From Halorubrum rutilum (GTDB lineage Archaea; Halobacteriota; Halobacteria; Halobacteriales; Haloferacaceae): a DNA stretch of 64,000 nt. The notes under the pieces are model-generated. The model had not been told where the DNA came from. It searched no databases and saw only the letters and a list, made by a program, of their open reading frames with translations. Positions 9,160 through 17,700 of the stretch are shown piece by piece (the first letter of the stretch is position 1; each line of letters opens with the position of its first letter). A program made the translations under genes and the position numbers. The stretch is taken from NCBI RefSeq assembly GCF_024494565.1, contig NZ_JANHDN010000002.1, positions 62,001 to 126,000 of the forward strand, read 5' to 3'.

Positions 9160-9489
9160 TCACAGGAGCCCGACCGCGACGGCGTACGCGAGCGCGAACG
9201 ACAGGCCGAACGACCCGGCCCACGCCCCGATCGTCACGAGGATCTTCCGCGCGTCCACCGCGTCCCGCCCGCCCACCGCGGCGCCGCTCCCGATGATCGC
9301 GCTGACGACGATCTCGTTGAACGAGACCGGCACGCCGAGCAGCACCGCCAGCTGGGCGATCAGGAACGACGGGACGAGCGCGGAGATGGAGCGCCGCGGG
9401 CCGAGCGACGAGTAGTCTTGGGCGAGCGACTTGATCATCCGCGGCGCGCCCGTCCACGACCCGGCGAGCATCCCCAGCCCGCCGCCGAC
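9160..9489 (-). pseudogene. 3' remnant of a PHO4-family inorganic phosphate permease
   Basis: About 109 residues matching only the C-terminal end of PitA/PHO4 permeases. It has GGGLGMLAGSWTGAPRM, then SSLGPRRSISALVPSF, then PVSFNEIVVSAIIGSG and two closing membrane helices. Full-length proteins have around 400 residues and two such halves, so about three quarters is missing. The recognisable frame starts directly after the SDR stop codon (9490-9492) and is in the same frame. This indicates that recombination replaced the 5' part. An internal ATG (9471) could express 103 residues, but transport by such a fragment is unlikely. Confidence 0.75.
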
Positions 9490-10302
9490 TCACCCGTCCC
9501 GGCGGTAGGCGAGGTAGCGCTCGTCTTCCATCACCTGCGACCGGCCGCCGTCGACGAGGACGCTCTCGCCAGTGATGAACGTCGCGTCGTCGCTCGCGAG
9601 GAACGCCGCGAGGCCGGCCACGTCGGCGGGGGTGCCGAGGCGACCGGCCGGGTGGATCGCCTCCGTGTACCCGTAGTCGTCGCCGAGCTCCTCGCGGGTG
9701 CGGTCGATCTCGATCCAGCCCGGGTTGATCGTGTTCACCGTGATCCCGTCCGGCCCGAGCTCCAGCGCGAGCGCGCGGGTCATCCCGTTGATCCCGGCCT
9801 TCACCGCGTTGTACGGGAACAGCCCCGGCATCGTGAGGAAGGCGTGGTTCGAGGAGGTGTTGAGTATCGTCCCGCCCGGGGGCATCTCCGCGGCGGCGTG
9901 CTTCGCGCACAGCCAGTACGCCCGGAAGTCGGTCTCGACGACGAACGCCCAGTCGTCGGTCGTCGCCTCGCTCGCGGTGGTCTCGGTCTGGACGCCCGCG
10001 TTGTTCACCAGCACGTCGATCTCGCCGTACTCGGCGACGGCGTGGTCGACGAGCGCCTCGATCTCGGCCGGGTCGCGCATGTCCGCGCGGACGAACGTCG
10101 CCTCGCCGCCGGCCGCCTCGATCTCGTCCGCGACGGCGTTGCCGTCCCCGGCGGAGCGACCGGTCACGACGACCGCGGCGCCCTCGGCCGCGAAGCGACG
10201 GGCGACGCCCGCGCCGATCCCCCGGGTGGAGCCGGTGACGACGGCGACCCTGTCGGCGTGTCTCCCCTCGACCGCGTTCTCGGTCGGATCGGTCGGTGGC
10301 AT
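9490..10302 (-). CDS. Short-chain dehydrogenase/reductase, probable sugar dehydrogenase
   Basis: 270 residues with a Rossmann NAD(P) site TGSTRGIGAG (about residue 25), the NNAG motif (VLVNNAGVQT), a catalytic Ser in ILNTSSNHAF and YxxxK as YNAVK. The C-terminal ITGESVLVDGGRS is typical of glucose-1-dehydrogenase-like SDRs. The ATG at 10302 was chosen; the longer frame upstream is antisense to the dehydratase gene. It lies 62 bases downstream of the galactonate-type dehydratase gene on the same strand. It may therefore catalyse the first oxidation of an aldose to its lactone, which is inferred from context. Its stop abuts a truncated permease. Confidence 0.85.
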   Translation of the reverse strand: MPPTDPTENAVEGRHADRVAVVTGSTRGIGAGVARRFAAEGAAVVVTGRSAGDGNAVADEIEAAGGEATFVRADMRDPAEIEALVDHAVAEYGEIDVLVNNAGVQTETTASEATTDDWAFVVETDFRAYWLCAKHAAAEMPPGGTILNTSSNHAFLTMPGLFPYNAVKAGINGMTRALALELGPDGITVNTINPGWIEIDRTREELGDDYGYTEAIHPAGRLGTPADVAGLAAFLASDDATFITGESVLVDGGRSQVMEDERYLAYRRDG

Positions 10303-10364
10303 ACCGGGAATGGCGTCGCCGCCCGTCAAATAGTCACCGTCCGTCGGCGGGGCCGCCCGACCGC

Positions 10365-11519
10365 CTACCACTCCGCGACGCTCCCGTCGGCGTGGCGCCA
10401 GACCGGGTTGTGCCAGTCCACGTCCCGCTCCGCCTGCTCGCGGACGTGCGCCTCGTCGACCTCGATCCCGAGGCCGGGCGCGTCGGGGATCGCCGCGTAC
10501 CCGTCCTCGTAGTCGAAGACGGACGGGTCGGCGAGGTAGTCGAGCACGTCGCTCGTCTCGTTGTAGTGGATGTCGAGGCTCTGCTCCTGGATGAAGGCGT
10601 TCGGCGCGCAGGCGTCGACCTGCAGGCAGGCGGCGAGCGCGATCGGGCCGAGCGGGCAGTGGGGCGCCAACGCCACGTCGTACGCCTCGGCCATCGCGGC
10701 GATCTTCCGCACCTCGGTGATCCCGCCCGCGTGCGAGAGGTCCGGCTGGATCACGTCGACGGCGCCGTCCTCGAAGACCTCCTTGAACTCCCACCGCGAG
10801 TACATCCGCTCGCCCGTCGCGATGGGCGCCGTCGTGTGCGCGGCGATGTCCGGGAGCGCGTCGTTGTGACCCGACAGGACGGGCTCTTCCACGAACATCG
10901 GGTCGTGCGGATCCAGCGCCGCGACGAGCCGCTTCGCCATCGGCTTCGAGACGCGGCCGTGGAAGTCGACGCCGATCCCCACCTCGTCGCCGACCGCCTC
11001 CCGGACCTCCCGCAGGCGCGTCGCGGCGGCATCGACCGTGGCGGGGTCGTCGACCCGCTCGATCTCCTCGGTGGCGTTCATCTTCAGCGCCGTGAACCCC
11101 GCCTCGACCCGCTCGCGGGCCTGTTCGGCCACGTCGGTGGGGCGGTCGCCGCCGATCCACTGGTACACCCGGATCCGGTCGCGCGCCGCGCCGCCGAGCA
11201 GGTCGTGGACGGGGACGCCGAGCTCCTTCCCCTTGATGTCCCACAGCGCCTGATCGACGCCGGCGATGGCGCTCATCAGGACCGGGCCGCCGCGGTAGAA
11301 GCCGCCGCGGTACATCGCCTGCCAGTGGTCCTCGATCCGCCCGGCCGCCTTCCCGAGCAGGTAGCTCTCGAAGAGCTCCTCGACCGCGGTCTTCACCGTC
11401 TTCGACCGCCCCTCGACGACCGGCTCGCCCCACCCGACCGTCCCCTCGTCCGTTTCCACGCGTAAGAAGAGCCACCGCGGCGGCACCTCGAACAGCTCGT
11501 AGTCGACGATCTCGCTCAT
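10365..11519 (-). CDS. Galactonate/gluconate dehydratase, enolase superfamily
   Basis: 384 residues, mandelate-racemase-type member of the enolase superfamily. It is very similar in wording to bacterial D-galactonate dehydratase DgoD: PPRWLFLRVETDEG at the N-terminus, MYRGGFYRGGP, then the Mg ligands in VDFHGR, FVEEPVL and TGERMYSR, and the catalytic His in LAPHCPLGPIA. It removes water from an aldonate to give 2-keto-3-deoxy-aldonate. Haloarchaeal relatives act on gluconate and galactonate, so the exact substrate is left open. The KDPG-type aldolase gene is divergent, and the SDR gene follows. Confidence 0.9.
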   Translation of the reverse strand: MSEIVDYELFEVPPRWLFLRVETDEGTVGWGEPVVEGRSKTVKTAVEELFESYLLGKAAGRIEDHWQAMYRGGFYRGGPVLMSAIAGVDQALWDIKGKELGVPVHDLLGGAARDRIRVYQWIGGDRPTDVAEQARERVEAGFTALKMNATEEIERVDDPATVDAAATRLREVREAVGDEVGIGVDFHGRVSKPMAKRLVAALDPHDPMFVEEPVLSGHNDALPDIAAHTTAPIATGERMYSRWEFKEVFEDGAVDVIQPDLSHAGGITEVRKIAAMAEAYDVALAPHCPLGPIALAACLQVDACAPNAFIQEQSLDIHYNETSDVLDYLADPSVFDYEDGYAAIPDAPGLGIEVDEAHVREQAERDVDWHNPVWRHADGSVAEW

Positions 11520-11714
11520 TCTGATCCCGTGGCGCTACCCCGCGGGCGCCGTTAGTCGTTTCGGGCGGCAGTGGGTCTTCGGGCGACGCGGGGGGATACA
11601 GTTCGGGCGACGATGCGACCGCGCCTCGGTCGGCGGCGAGGCCGTCGGCCGCGGCGACGCGGCCCCTCGCGGCGAGCCGGCCGCTTTATGAGGACCGCCC
11701 TCCCGGGTAGTCGC
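11520..11714. other. Divergent intergenic region
   Basis: The gap between the dehydratase (minus) and the KDPG-type aldolase (plus). A weak TATA-like CTTTATGAGG at 11683-11692 lies about 25 bases before the aldolase ATG, consistent with a leaderless transcript. No open frame with coding character was seen here. Confidence 0.4.
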
Positions 11715-12356
11715 ATGCACGCACGACGAGTCGAGCGGATCCGCGAGGGCGGCGTGATCGCGATCCTCCGCGGCGTGGCGCCGGACGCGGCGGTCGACGT
11801 CGCGGACGCGGTCGTCGACGGCGGCGTCACGGCGCTGGAGGTGACCGCGGACACGCCGCGCGTCGCGGAGACGATCGGACGGCTCGCGGACCGGTTCGAC
11901 GACGTCCTCGTCGGCGCCGGGACGGTGCTCGACGCGGAGACGGCCCGGGCCGTACAGCTCGCGGGCGCCGAGTTCCTCGTCACGCCGACCGTCGACGAGG
12001 GCGTGATCGAGACCGCGAACCGCTACGGGACGCCGGTCGCGACCGGCGCGTTCACGCCGACGGAGGCCCTCCGCGCCTACGAGGCCGGCGCCGACTTCGT
12101 GAAGGTGTTCCCCGCCGCGACGGGCGGCCCGGCGCACGTCGCGGCCCTCGGCGGGCCGCTCCCGCAGGTCCCGCTGGTGCCGACCGGCGGCGTCGGCCCG
12201 GAGAACGCCGGCGACTACGTCGAGGCGGGCGCCGTCGCCGTCGGCGTCGGCAGCGCGATCGTCGACGGCGACGCGGTCGCGAACGGGGAGTACGCGGCGA
12301 TCGCCGAGAACGCGCGGCGGACGGTCGACGCGGTCGCGGCGGCCGGGGGGCGGTAG
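11715..12356 (+). CDS. KDPG/KDPGal aldolase (Eda type, class I)
   Basis: 213 residues, the usual length of bacterial Eda. Schiff-base Lys130 is in DFVKVFPA, and catalytic Glu42 is in ALEVT. The TGGVGPENAGDYVEAGA segment forms the phosphate site. It splits 2-keto-3-deoxy-6-phosphogluconate (or the galacto epimer) into pyruvate and glyceraldehyde 3-phosphate. The ATG at 11715 fits the family N-terminus (ERIREGGVIAILRG). With the divergent dehydratase it provides two steps of the semi-phosphorylative Entner-Doudoroff or DeLey-Doudoroff pathway. The kinase that would join them is not in the window. Confidence 0.9.
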   Translation: MHARRVERIREGGVIAILRGVAPDAAVDVADAVVDGGVTALEVTADTPRVAETIGRLADRFDDVLVGAGTVLDAETARAVQLAGAEFLVTPTVDEGVIETANRYGTPVATGAFTPTEALRAYEAGADFVKVFPAATGGPAHVAALGGPLPQVPLVPTGGVGPENAGDYVEAGAVAVGVGSAIVDGDAVANGEYAAIAENARRTVDAVAAAGGR

Positions 12357-12397
12357 GTCGCCGAACCGGGTCACTCCCGTCGACTTGCGGTCGGCCC

Positions 12398-12452
12398 GCG
12401 GTCGGCCCGCGGTCTCCCCTCAGTCAATCCGCGGTCGGCCCGCGGTCTCCCC
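12398..12452. repeat. Direct repeat, 22 bp, two copies
   Basis: The same 22-base string beginning GCGGTCGGCCCGCGG occurs at 12398-12419 and at 12431-12452, and a further partial copy precedes it at 12387-12397. The repeats fill the gap between the KDPG-type aldolase and the convergent histidine kinase. Confidence 0.8.
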
Positions 12453-12475
12453 GCGCGGTCGCCCAATTCCACCGC

Positions 12476-13540
12476 TCAGGACCCCTCGACGGTCGGTAAC
12501 GCGATCCGGACGACGGTCCCGGTCGGCTCGTTCTCTAGCAGCTCGAACGTGCCGCCGGCGGTCTCGACGGTCCAGTAGATGATCCAGAGCCCGAGCCCCT
12601 GCGTGTGGACGAGCGGCGTCTCCGTCGGCCCCTCGACCGCGTCCACGTCGAACTGGGGGATCCCCGCCCCGGTGTCGGCGATCTCGACGACTGCCGCCCC
12701 GGACCGATCCGTGCTGAGCGTGACGGTCACGGCGGCGTCGCTCGGCGTGTGCTCGGCCGCGTTGCGGATCCCCTCCTCGATCGCCGTCGGGAGCGCCGGG
12801 TGCGACCGCACGCGCGGGTCGCCGTCGAACTCCGTCGCGATCAACGTCTCGGGATGCGCCGCCCCGACCGCCTCCGCCCGCTCTTCGACGAGCGTCCGGA
12901 GGCGGAACGTCTCGCGCCGGTCGGTGTTCCAGATGGAGACGATCTCCCGCGTCCGGTCGGTCGTCTCGACGAGGCGCTCCAGGTGCGTCCGCGCGGTTCG
13001 CACGTCGTCGTCGGTCTCCGGGCCGTGGTCGCGCCGTTCGACCCTGTCCAGGGTGCCGAGCGCGACGGTGAGCTCGTTCCGGAGGTTGTGTCGGAGCACG
13101 CGCTGGTTGATCGTCAACAGCTTGGTCAGGTCGCGGGCCTCGTCGAGCCGCTCGTCGGCCTCGACGGCGTGCAGCCCGCCGCGGACGCCGACCGCCGACC
13201 CGAGGCTCGTCGCGAACGCGAGGAGGAAGGTGAACTCCGACGGGTCGCCCTCCAGCGCCCAGATCAGCCAGACCGCGAGCGCGAGGAGCGCGAACGAGCC
13301 CGCCACGGCGGCCGCCAGCCGCAGCGCGCGCCACTTGCCCGACCGGGAGACCGGTCGGTTCGGGAGCCCGTACCCGGTCCCGACGACGAGGAGGGCGATG
13401 GCGCAGATCACGAACGCCTCGAGCGCCGTCCCGATCCCCTCGCCCTCGGTGACGAGGTGCGCGAGGCCGAGGCCGAGACAGAAGGCCCCGAGCGCGTACA
13501 CCCCGTGTTGGGGACGGACCCGATCGCGTGAGAACGACAC
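12476..13540 (-). CDS. Membrane histidine kinase, haloarchaeal type
   Basis: 354 residues, GTG start. Four or so membrane helices fill residues 14-120. A kinase module follows with H-box RVLRHNLRNELT (about residue 165), N-box EGIRNAAEHTP, G1 box DTGAGIP and G2 box GLGLWII. There is no separate input domain between membrane part and kinase, so the signal is probably sensed in or near the membrane. No receiver gene is adjacent, as is common in haloarchaea. It lies inside the sugar-acid locus, convergent with the aldolase, which may be coincidence. Confidence 0.88.
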   Translation of the reverse strand: MSFSRDRVRPQHGVYALGAFCLGLGLAHLVTEGEGIGTALEAFVICAIALLVVGTGYGLPNRPVSRSGKWRALRLAAAVAGSFALLALAVWLIWALEGDPSEFTFLLAFATSLGSAVGVRGGLHAVEADERLDEARDLTKLLTINQRVLRHNLRNELTVALGTLDRVERRDHGPETDDDVRTARTHLERLVETTDRTREIVSIWNTDRRETFRLRTLVEERAEAVGAAHPETLIATEFDGDPRVRSHPALPTAIEEGIRNAAEHTPSDAAVTVTLSTDRSGAAVVEIADTGAGIPQFDVDAVEGPTETPLVHTQGLGLWIIYWTVETAGGTFELLENEPTGTVVRIALPTVEGS

Positions 13541-13613
13541 GGCTGGTCATACGAAGGGGAATGTAAAGGGTTTCGCCACTCCGCCGGTCGCGGCCGACCG
13601 GGGCGCCCTCGGC

Positions 13614-14405
13614 CTACGCGTCGCCCTCGTCGCCGTCGAGCCAGTCCGCGGCCGCCGTCCTGAGCGCGCCGGTCGTGCTCCCGAGGGTCAGCAGCTGGTA
13701 GCCGTCCGCGGCCTTCTCGTCGGCGTCCGCCGCGTCGAACGCGAGCCCGCCGACCGGCACGCCGGCGGCGATGGCCTTCGACCGGACCGTCTCCACCGCC
13801 TCCCGCACCGCCGGGTGATCGGTCTCGCCAGGGTGGCCGAGCGAGACCGACAGGTCGTACGGCCCGACGAAGACGAAGCCGAGCTCCGGGACGGCGAGGA
13901 TGTCGTCGAGGTTCGCGACCGCCGCCTCGGTCTCGATCGTCGCGCCGACGAGCGTCTCCGCGTCCTCGGTCGCGAGGTAGTCCTCGCCGAGCCCCCAGCG
14001 GCGGGCGCGCGGCGCGGCCAGCCCGCGGTCCCCGGGCTCGCCGTCGTAGTCGAAGCGCGCCGACTTGACCGCCGCCCGCACCTCGTCCGGGCCCTCCACG
14101 CGCGGGAGGAAGACGTTCCGCACGCCCAGGTCGAGCGCCTTTCGGACGAGCGTCGGGTCGGCGCTCGGGAGCCGCACGAGCAGCTCCGTGTCGGTCGCCT
14201 CGGCCGCGCGGAGCAGGTCCTCGAACCGGCCCGCGTCCCACGGGTCCGGCCCGCCGTGTTCGAGGTCCAGCCAGACGACGTCGAGCCCGAGGTCGCCGTA
14301 GAGCTCCACGAGCCGCGGGCTGTAGGCGTCTTCGAGCACGCCGAACGCGACGTCGCCCTCGTCGAAGGCGGTCGCCAGGTCGTTGGTCGACGGTGAGTCC
14401 GTCAT
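13614..14405 (-). CDS. HpcH/HpaI-family aldolase
   Basis: 263 residues, class II (metal-dependent) 2-keto-3-deoxy acid aldolase fold. Typical signatures are VWLDLEHGG near the N-terminus, VRLPSADPTLVRKALDLG, the metal-binding ATIETEAAVAN and FVGPYDLSVSLG. Family members cleave 4-hydroxy-2-oxo acids or 2-keto-3-deoxy sugar acids to pyruvate plus an aldehyde. It is the second aldolase of a different fold in this locus, so it may serve a non-phosphorylated branch or a different sugar acid. The specific substrate cannot be read from sequence. Confidence 0.88.
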   Translation of the reverse strand: MTDSPSTNDLATAFDEGDVAFGVLEDAYSPRLVELYGDLGLDVVWLDLEHGGPDPWDAGRFEDLLRAAEATDTELLVRLPSADPTLVRKALDLGVRNVFLPRVEGPDEVRAAVKSARFDYDGEPGDRGLAAPRARRWGLGEDYLATEDAETLVGATIETEAAVANLDDILAVPELGFVFVGPYDLSVSLGHPGETDHPAVREAVETVRSKAIAAGVPVGGLAFDAADADEKAADGYQLLTLGSTTGALRTAAADWLDGDEGDA

Positions 14406-14463
14406 CGGCCTCGGTTCGACCGCGCCCCGGATACGTCTGCCGACCGCGTCGGCCGCGGGCCGG

Positions 14464-15561
14464 TCAGCGCTCGCGGGCGATGACGAAGAACCGCTCCGCC
14501 CCGCGGAGGTCGACCTGCGCGACGTGCACCTCGACGGGGAGCGTCGACCCGTCGCGACGGCGGTAGCGTCCCCTGAGCTCTCGCATCTCGCCGGGCTCCA
14601 TCTCGGCCCACGTGCGCCTCGCTTCGTCGGGGTCGAGCGACTCGTCGACCTCCCAGACGCGCCTGCCGAGGAGCTCGTCCGCCGCGTAGCCGAGCTCGTC
14701 GCACAGCCGGCGGTTGGCGTCCACGATCCGCCCGTCCGCGTCGTGGAGGTCGATGAGGTCGGGCGACTGCTCGAAGAGGATGTCCAGCTTGGCGGCCTTC
14801 GCTTCGAGCTCCGCCTCGCGCTCCTTCCGGTCGGAGATGTCGCGGACGATGCAGACGTGCCCGCCGTCGTCGAGGCCCGCGAGCGAGAGCAGCTTCGGGT
14901 AGACGCTGTCGTCGACGCGCTTCCCGACGGACTCGTCGGACCACGGGTCGTCGGAGAGCGAGGGGATCACCTCCTCGCGGAGCCGCTCGGCCTCCTCCTC
15001 GGGGACGGTCGTCGCCCAGGGCTCGCCGATCAGGGCCGCGGGGTCGACTCCGTACAGCTCGGCGTACGCGTCGTTCATGTCGGTGTAGCGGCCGTCCGGG
15101 CCGATGACGGCGATCCCCTCCTCGGAGGCCTCGACGGCCCTCGCCCAGAGGTCGGCCTCGCGCTCCGCCCGCCGCCGCTCGACCGCGTTGACGATCCGGT
15201 TCGCGAGGAGCTCGAAGTGGTCGGCGCCGCCGCCCTTCTGCAGGTAGTCGGTGACGCCCGCGGAGATGGCGCTGCTCGCGACGGCCTCCGACCCCTTCCC
15301 GGTGAAGAGGATGAAGGGGAGGTCCGGTCGCTCCGCGCGGACGGCTTCGAGGAACTCGATCCCGTTCCGGTCCGGCATGTCGTAGTCGGAGACGACGCAG
15401 TCGAACTCGCCGGTCGCGAGGGCGTCGAGCCCCGCCTCGGTGTCGGCGACCGACTCCACGTCGATCCGATCCTCGATGCGCGCGAGGTACGTGGCCGTGA
15501 GCTCCGCGAACCCCTCGTCGTCCTCCGCGTGGAGCACTCGGATCGACGTTTCTCCGACCAC
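14464..15561 (-). CDS. Response regulator-PAS-PAS protein without kinase domain
   Basis: 365 residues, GTG start. The receiver domain (1-125) has the acidic pair AEDDEG, phospho-acceptor Asp in CVVSDYDMPDRNG and the conserved Lys in FTGKGSE. PAS domains follow at about 140-245 and 265-363. The protein stops after the second PAS (FFVIARER), where haloarchaeal relatives usually continue into a histidine kinase. No kinase part is found downstream in another frame before the next gene, so it looks like a true short form. It may relay or scaffold signals; the partner is unknown. Confidence 0.87.
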   Translation of the reverse strand: MVGETSIRVLHAEDDEGFAELTATYLARIEDRIDVESVADTEAGLDALATGEFDCVVSDYDMPDRNGIEFLEAVRAERPDLPFILFTGKGSEAVASSAISAGVTDYLQKGGGADHFELLANRIVNAVERRRAEREADLWARAVEASEEGIAVIGPDGRYTDMNDAYAELYGVDPAALIGEPWATTVPEEEAERLREEVIPSLSDDPWSDESVGKRVDDSVYPKLLSLAGLDDGGHVCIVRDISDRKEREAELEAKAAKLDILFEQSPDLIDLHDADGRIVDANRRLCDELGYAADELLGRRVWEVDESLDPDEARRTWAEMEPGEMRELRGRYRRRDGSTLPVEVHVAQVDLRGAERFFVIARER

Positions 15562-15749
15562 GGTGTGCCATGAGAGTCAAAGGACTTAGTCGCTACCCCC
15601 CGCCGCGATCGTCGCGACCGCGTCGCGGCCTTAGTCGCGGCCCGAGGGGCGGGATCACTCGGGAGGGGGAAGAGGAAGGGAGGAGAGGGGCTGCCCCCGG
15701 CTGACGGCGGACGAGGGGCCACTGACGGGAGCCGACCGAACGACGGCGA

Positions 15750-16163
15750 TCAGAGCGACAGGTGCGAGGTCGACCCCGGGTCGCCGTCGTCGGTCCCGCC
15801 CTCGTGTCGGAACGAGTAGCCGTCGTCGGTCAGGTAGACGGCGCCGTCGCCGACGGCGACCTCGACGGCCCGGAGCGTCGTCCCGGCCGCCGGACCGTTG
15901 TCGCAGTCGCCGGAGCAGGCGTCGAACAGCGAGCCGTGTCGCGGACAGATCACCTCGCCGTCCCGCATCGGCACGCCGTCGCCCGTGTCGAACCGCTGGC
16001 TCTCGTGGGGACAGGTGTTGACCCACGCCCGGACCCCGGGCGGCTCCTCGCAGGGCACGAGGACGACCTCCCGGTCGTTCGTGAACCGGTCGGCCGCCGT
16101 GAAGCGGTAGGACCCGCGCTCGGTGACGGTCTCGACGTCGGTCAGCCTCGTCCCGTTCGGCAT
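15750..16163 (-). CDS. Rieske [2Fe-2S] domain protein
   Basis: 137 residues, a single Rieske domain. Cluster ligands appear as CPH in WVNTCPHESQ and CPRH in VICPRHGSLFD. Extra Cys residues in FDACSGDC are common in the small ferredoxin-like members. No membrane helix or signal is seen, so it is probably a soluble electron-transfer protein or an orphan oxygenase component; no oxygenase alpha subunit is nearby. The ATG at 16163 is preferred to an in-frame TTG at 16175. Confidence 0.88.
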   Translation of the reverse strand: MPNGTRLTDVETVTERGSYRFTAADRFTNDREVVLVPCEEPPGVRAWVNTCPHESQRFDTGDGVPMRDGEVICPRHGSLFDACSGDCDNGPAAGTTLRAVEVAVGDGAVYLTDDGYSFRHEGGTDDGDPGSTSHLSL

Positions 16164-16206
16164 CGGGCCTGTCAACGGGCGCTCCGACCTAAAGCGCCGG
16201 GGTCGG

Positions 16207-16845
16207 CTACGCGTCCCGCGCGACCGCGCCGAACGGCGCGTCGCCGTCCGCGCCGTCCGGGGAGACGAACACGGCCGTGACGGCGTCCTCGCCCGCGCGA
16301 ACGCGGGCTCGCCGCAGGCTTACCGCCCCGCCGTCGGCGGTCGCGGTCGCCGTCTCGACCGCGGCCTCGCCCCCGAGCATCGGCCGCGACCCCGCCGTCT
16401 CCCGGCCGGAGACGTCCGCGACGCTCAGCCCCGTCGCCAGCTCGACGACGCGGGCGTCGCCGAGCTCGGTCACCGGATCTCGAACGACGTCGAACCGATC
16501 GATGACGGTGACGGCCGGCGCGGTGACGACGCCGAACCGGCGCCCGTCGTCGGCCTCGTAGCCGCGTCGGAACGCGGTCGCGATCACCTCTCGGGTGCTC
16601 GTGAGCTCGACGTCCCCGGAGAGGTCGACCCTGACCGTGACCTCCAGCGTCGTCTCGGTCGAGAGCGTCTCCGCGTAGCCGCCGCTCGACGCCGCCGGCT
16701 CGGGGAGGTACGCCGGTTCGGTCGCGCTCGCCTCGATCGGCTCCCGCTCCTCGGGGAGCAGTCCGCAGCCGGCGGTCGTCGCCAGCGCGGCGACCGCGCC
16801 GGTGAGGACGGCGCGCCGCGAGCGGGGCGCTCGGCCGCCGGTCAT
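16207..16845 (-). CDS. Tat-type lipoprotein, DUF6517-like
   Basis: 212 residues. The N-terminus has twin arginines (RSRRAVLTGA), a short hydrophobic stretch and a lipobox ending in Cys (TTAGC), so it should be exported by Tat and lipid-anchored. The rest is a soluble beta-rich domain (LEVTVRVDLSGDVELTSTRE, VVTAPAVTVIDRFDVVRDPV). The layout is like haloarchaeal DUF6517 proteins, whose function is not known to me. It is followed by the Rieske gene on the same strand, 43 bases away. Confidence 0.75.
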   Translation of the reverse strand: MTGGRAPRSRRAVLTGAVAALATTAGCGLLPEEREPIEASATEPAYLPEPAASSGGYAETLSTETTLEVTVRVDLSGDVELTSTREVIATAFRRGYEADDGRRFGVVTAPAVTVIDRFDVVRDPVTELGDARVVELATGLSVADVSGRETAGSRPMLGGEAAVETATATADGGAVSLRRARVRAGEDAVTAVFVSPDGADGDAPFGAVARDA

Positions 16846-17013
16846 CGGTCGTCGCCGTCGCCGTCGTAGCGGTTCGGACCGCCGGGCGGTCGGGCCGGCA
16901 CTCCGGTCGGGACGAGTGCGCCGATCACGCCCTCGGGTTCGTCTCCATCGACAAAACGCTGTGGTCGGCCGGGGACCGCGGCCCCTCGGGAGCGCTCCGC
17001 GCGTCGCCGCCGG

Positions 17014-17679
17014 CTACGCCTGCGTGACCGACCCCTCCTCGTGCGGCTGGACGACGACGAACCCGTCGGAACCGGTGAACTCCATCTGGAACGACTCGCC
17101 GGAGGTCTGTCCGACCTCGATGAGCTTGTTCGTCTCGATGGACGGCGAGAGGTTGGCGCTCCACGCCACGGTGGCGTCGGGGTCGGTGAACACCGGCGGG
17201 GTCATCACCAGCGGGTCGCCGTGCGTCGAGATCGCGACCTCGCCCGGACCGGTGAGGAACACGTTCGTCAGGCCGCCCGCGGCCATCCCGGAGAGGCTGC
17301 CGACGGTGTTGATCTCGTAGTCGACGTCGGCGTCGAACGCCAGGACGTCGTTGCCGTTGACCGAGACCGACTCGCCGTCGTCGAGGTTGAGCACCTGTAC
17401 CTTCTTGCTCTGCTCGGCGGCGTACAGCTGGCCCTCGCCCTCGGCCTCCATGATCGGGGTCCCCTCGCCGCTGACGGCCTCCTTCACGATCCCGGTGACG
17501 CCGCCCTCCGCGGAGGCGCGGCCGGTGAAGGTGAGGTTGCCGGTGTACGCGACCATCGCGCCGGCCTTCAGCATCACCGTCCCGGAGACCGGAACGCGCA
17601 GCAGCCTGTTGTTCGCCTTCTGGAAGCCGGTGCCGTCCGCGTCTGGCGCGTTCGACCGCGTGAACTCGTCGAGGTCCAT
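17014..17679 (-). CDS. AIM24-family protein
   Basis: 221 residues, beta-rich protein of the AIM24/TIGR00266 family. Recognisable family stretches include GTVMLKAGAMVAYTG, GQLYAAEQSKKVQVLNL, and VFLTGPGEVAISTHGDPL followed by a C-terminal VVVQPHEE. The mitochondrial namesake affects inner-membrane organisation; in archaea the role is unknown. A perfect 14-base palindrome lies 8 bases upstream of the ATG, and a TATA-like TTTTACC on the minus strand lies about 45-51 bases upstream, so regulation at this promoter is plausible. Confidence 0.88.
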   Translation of the reverse strand: MDLDEFTRSNAPDADGTGFQKANNRLLRVPVSGTVMLKAGAMVAYTGNLTFTGRASAEGGVTGIVKEAVSGEGTPIMEAEGEGQLYAAEQSKKVQVLNLDDGESVSVNGNDVLAFDADVDYEINTVGSLSGMAAGGLTNVFLTGPGEVAISTHGDPLVMTPPVFTDPDATVAWSANLSPSIETNKLIEVGQTSGESFQMEFTGSDGFVVVQPHEEGSVTQA

Positions 17680-17686
17680 GCTCGCA

Positions 17687-17700
17687 CGAACGATCGTTCG
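17687..17700. promoter_or_regulatory. 14-bp perfect palindrome upstream of AIM24 gene
   Basis: CGAACGATCGTTCG is a perfect palindrome located just before the ATG at 17679 and downstream of the likely TATA box. That position suits an operator that blocks transcription. No cognate regulator is identified. Confidence 0.45.
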
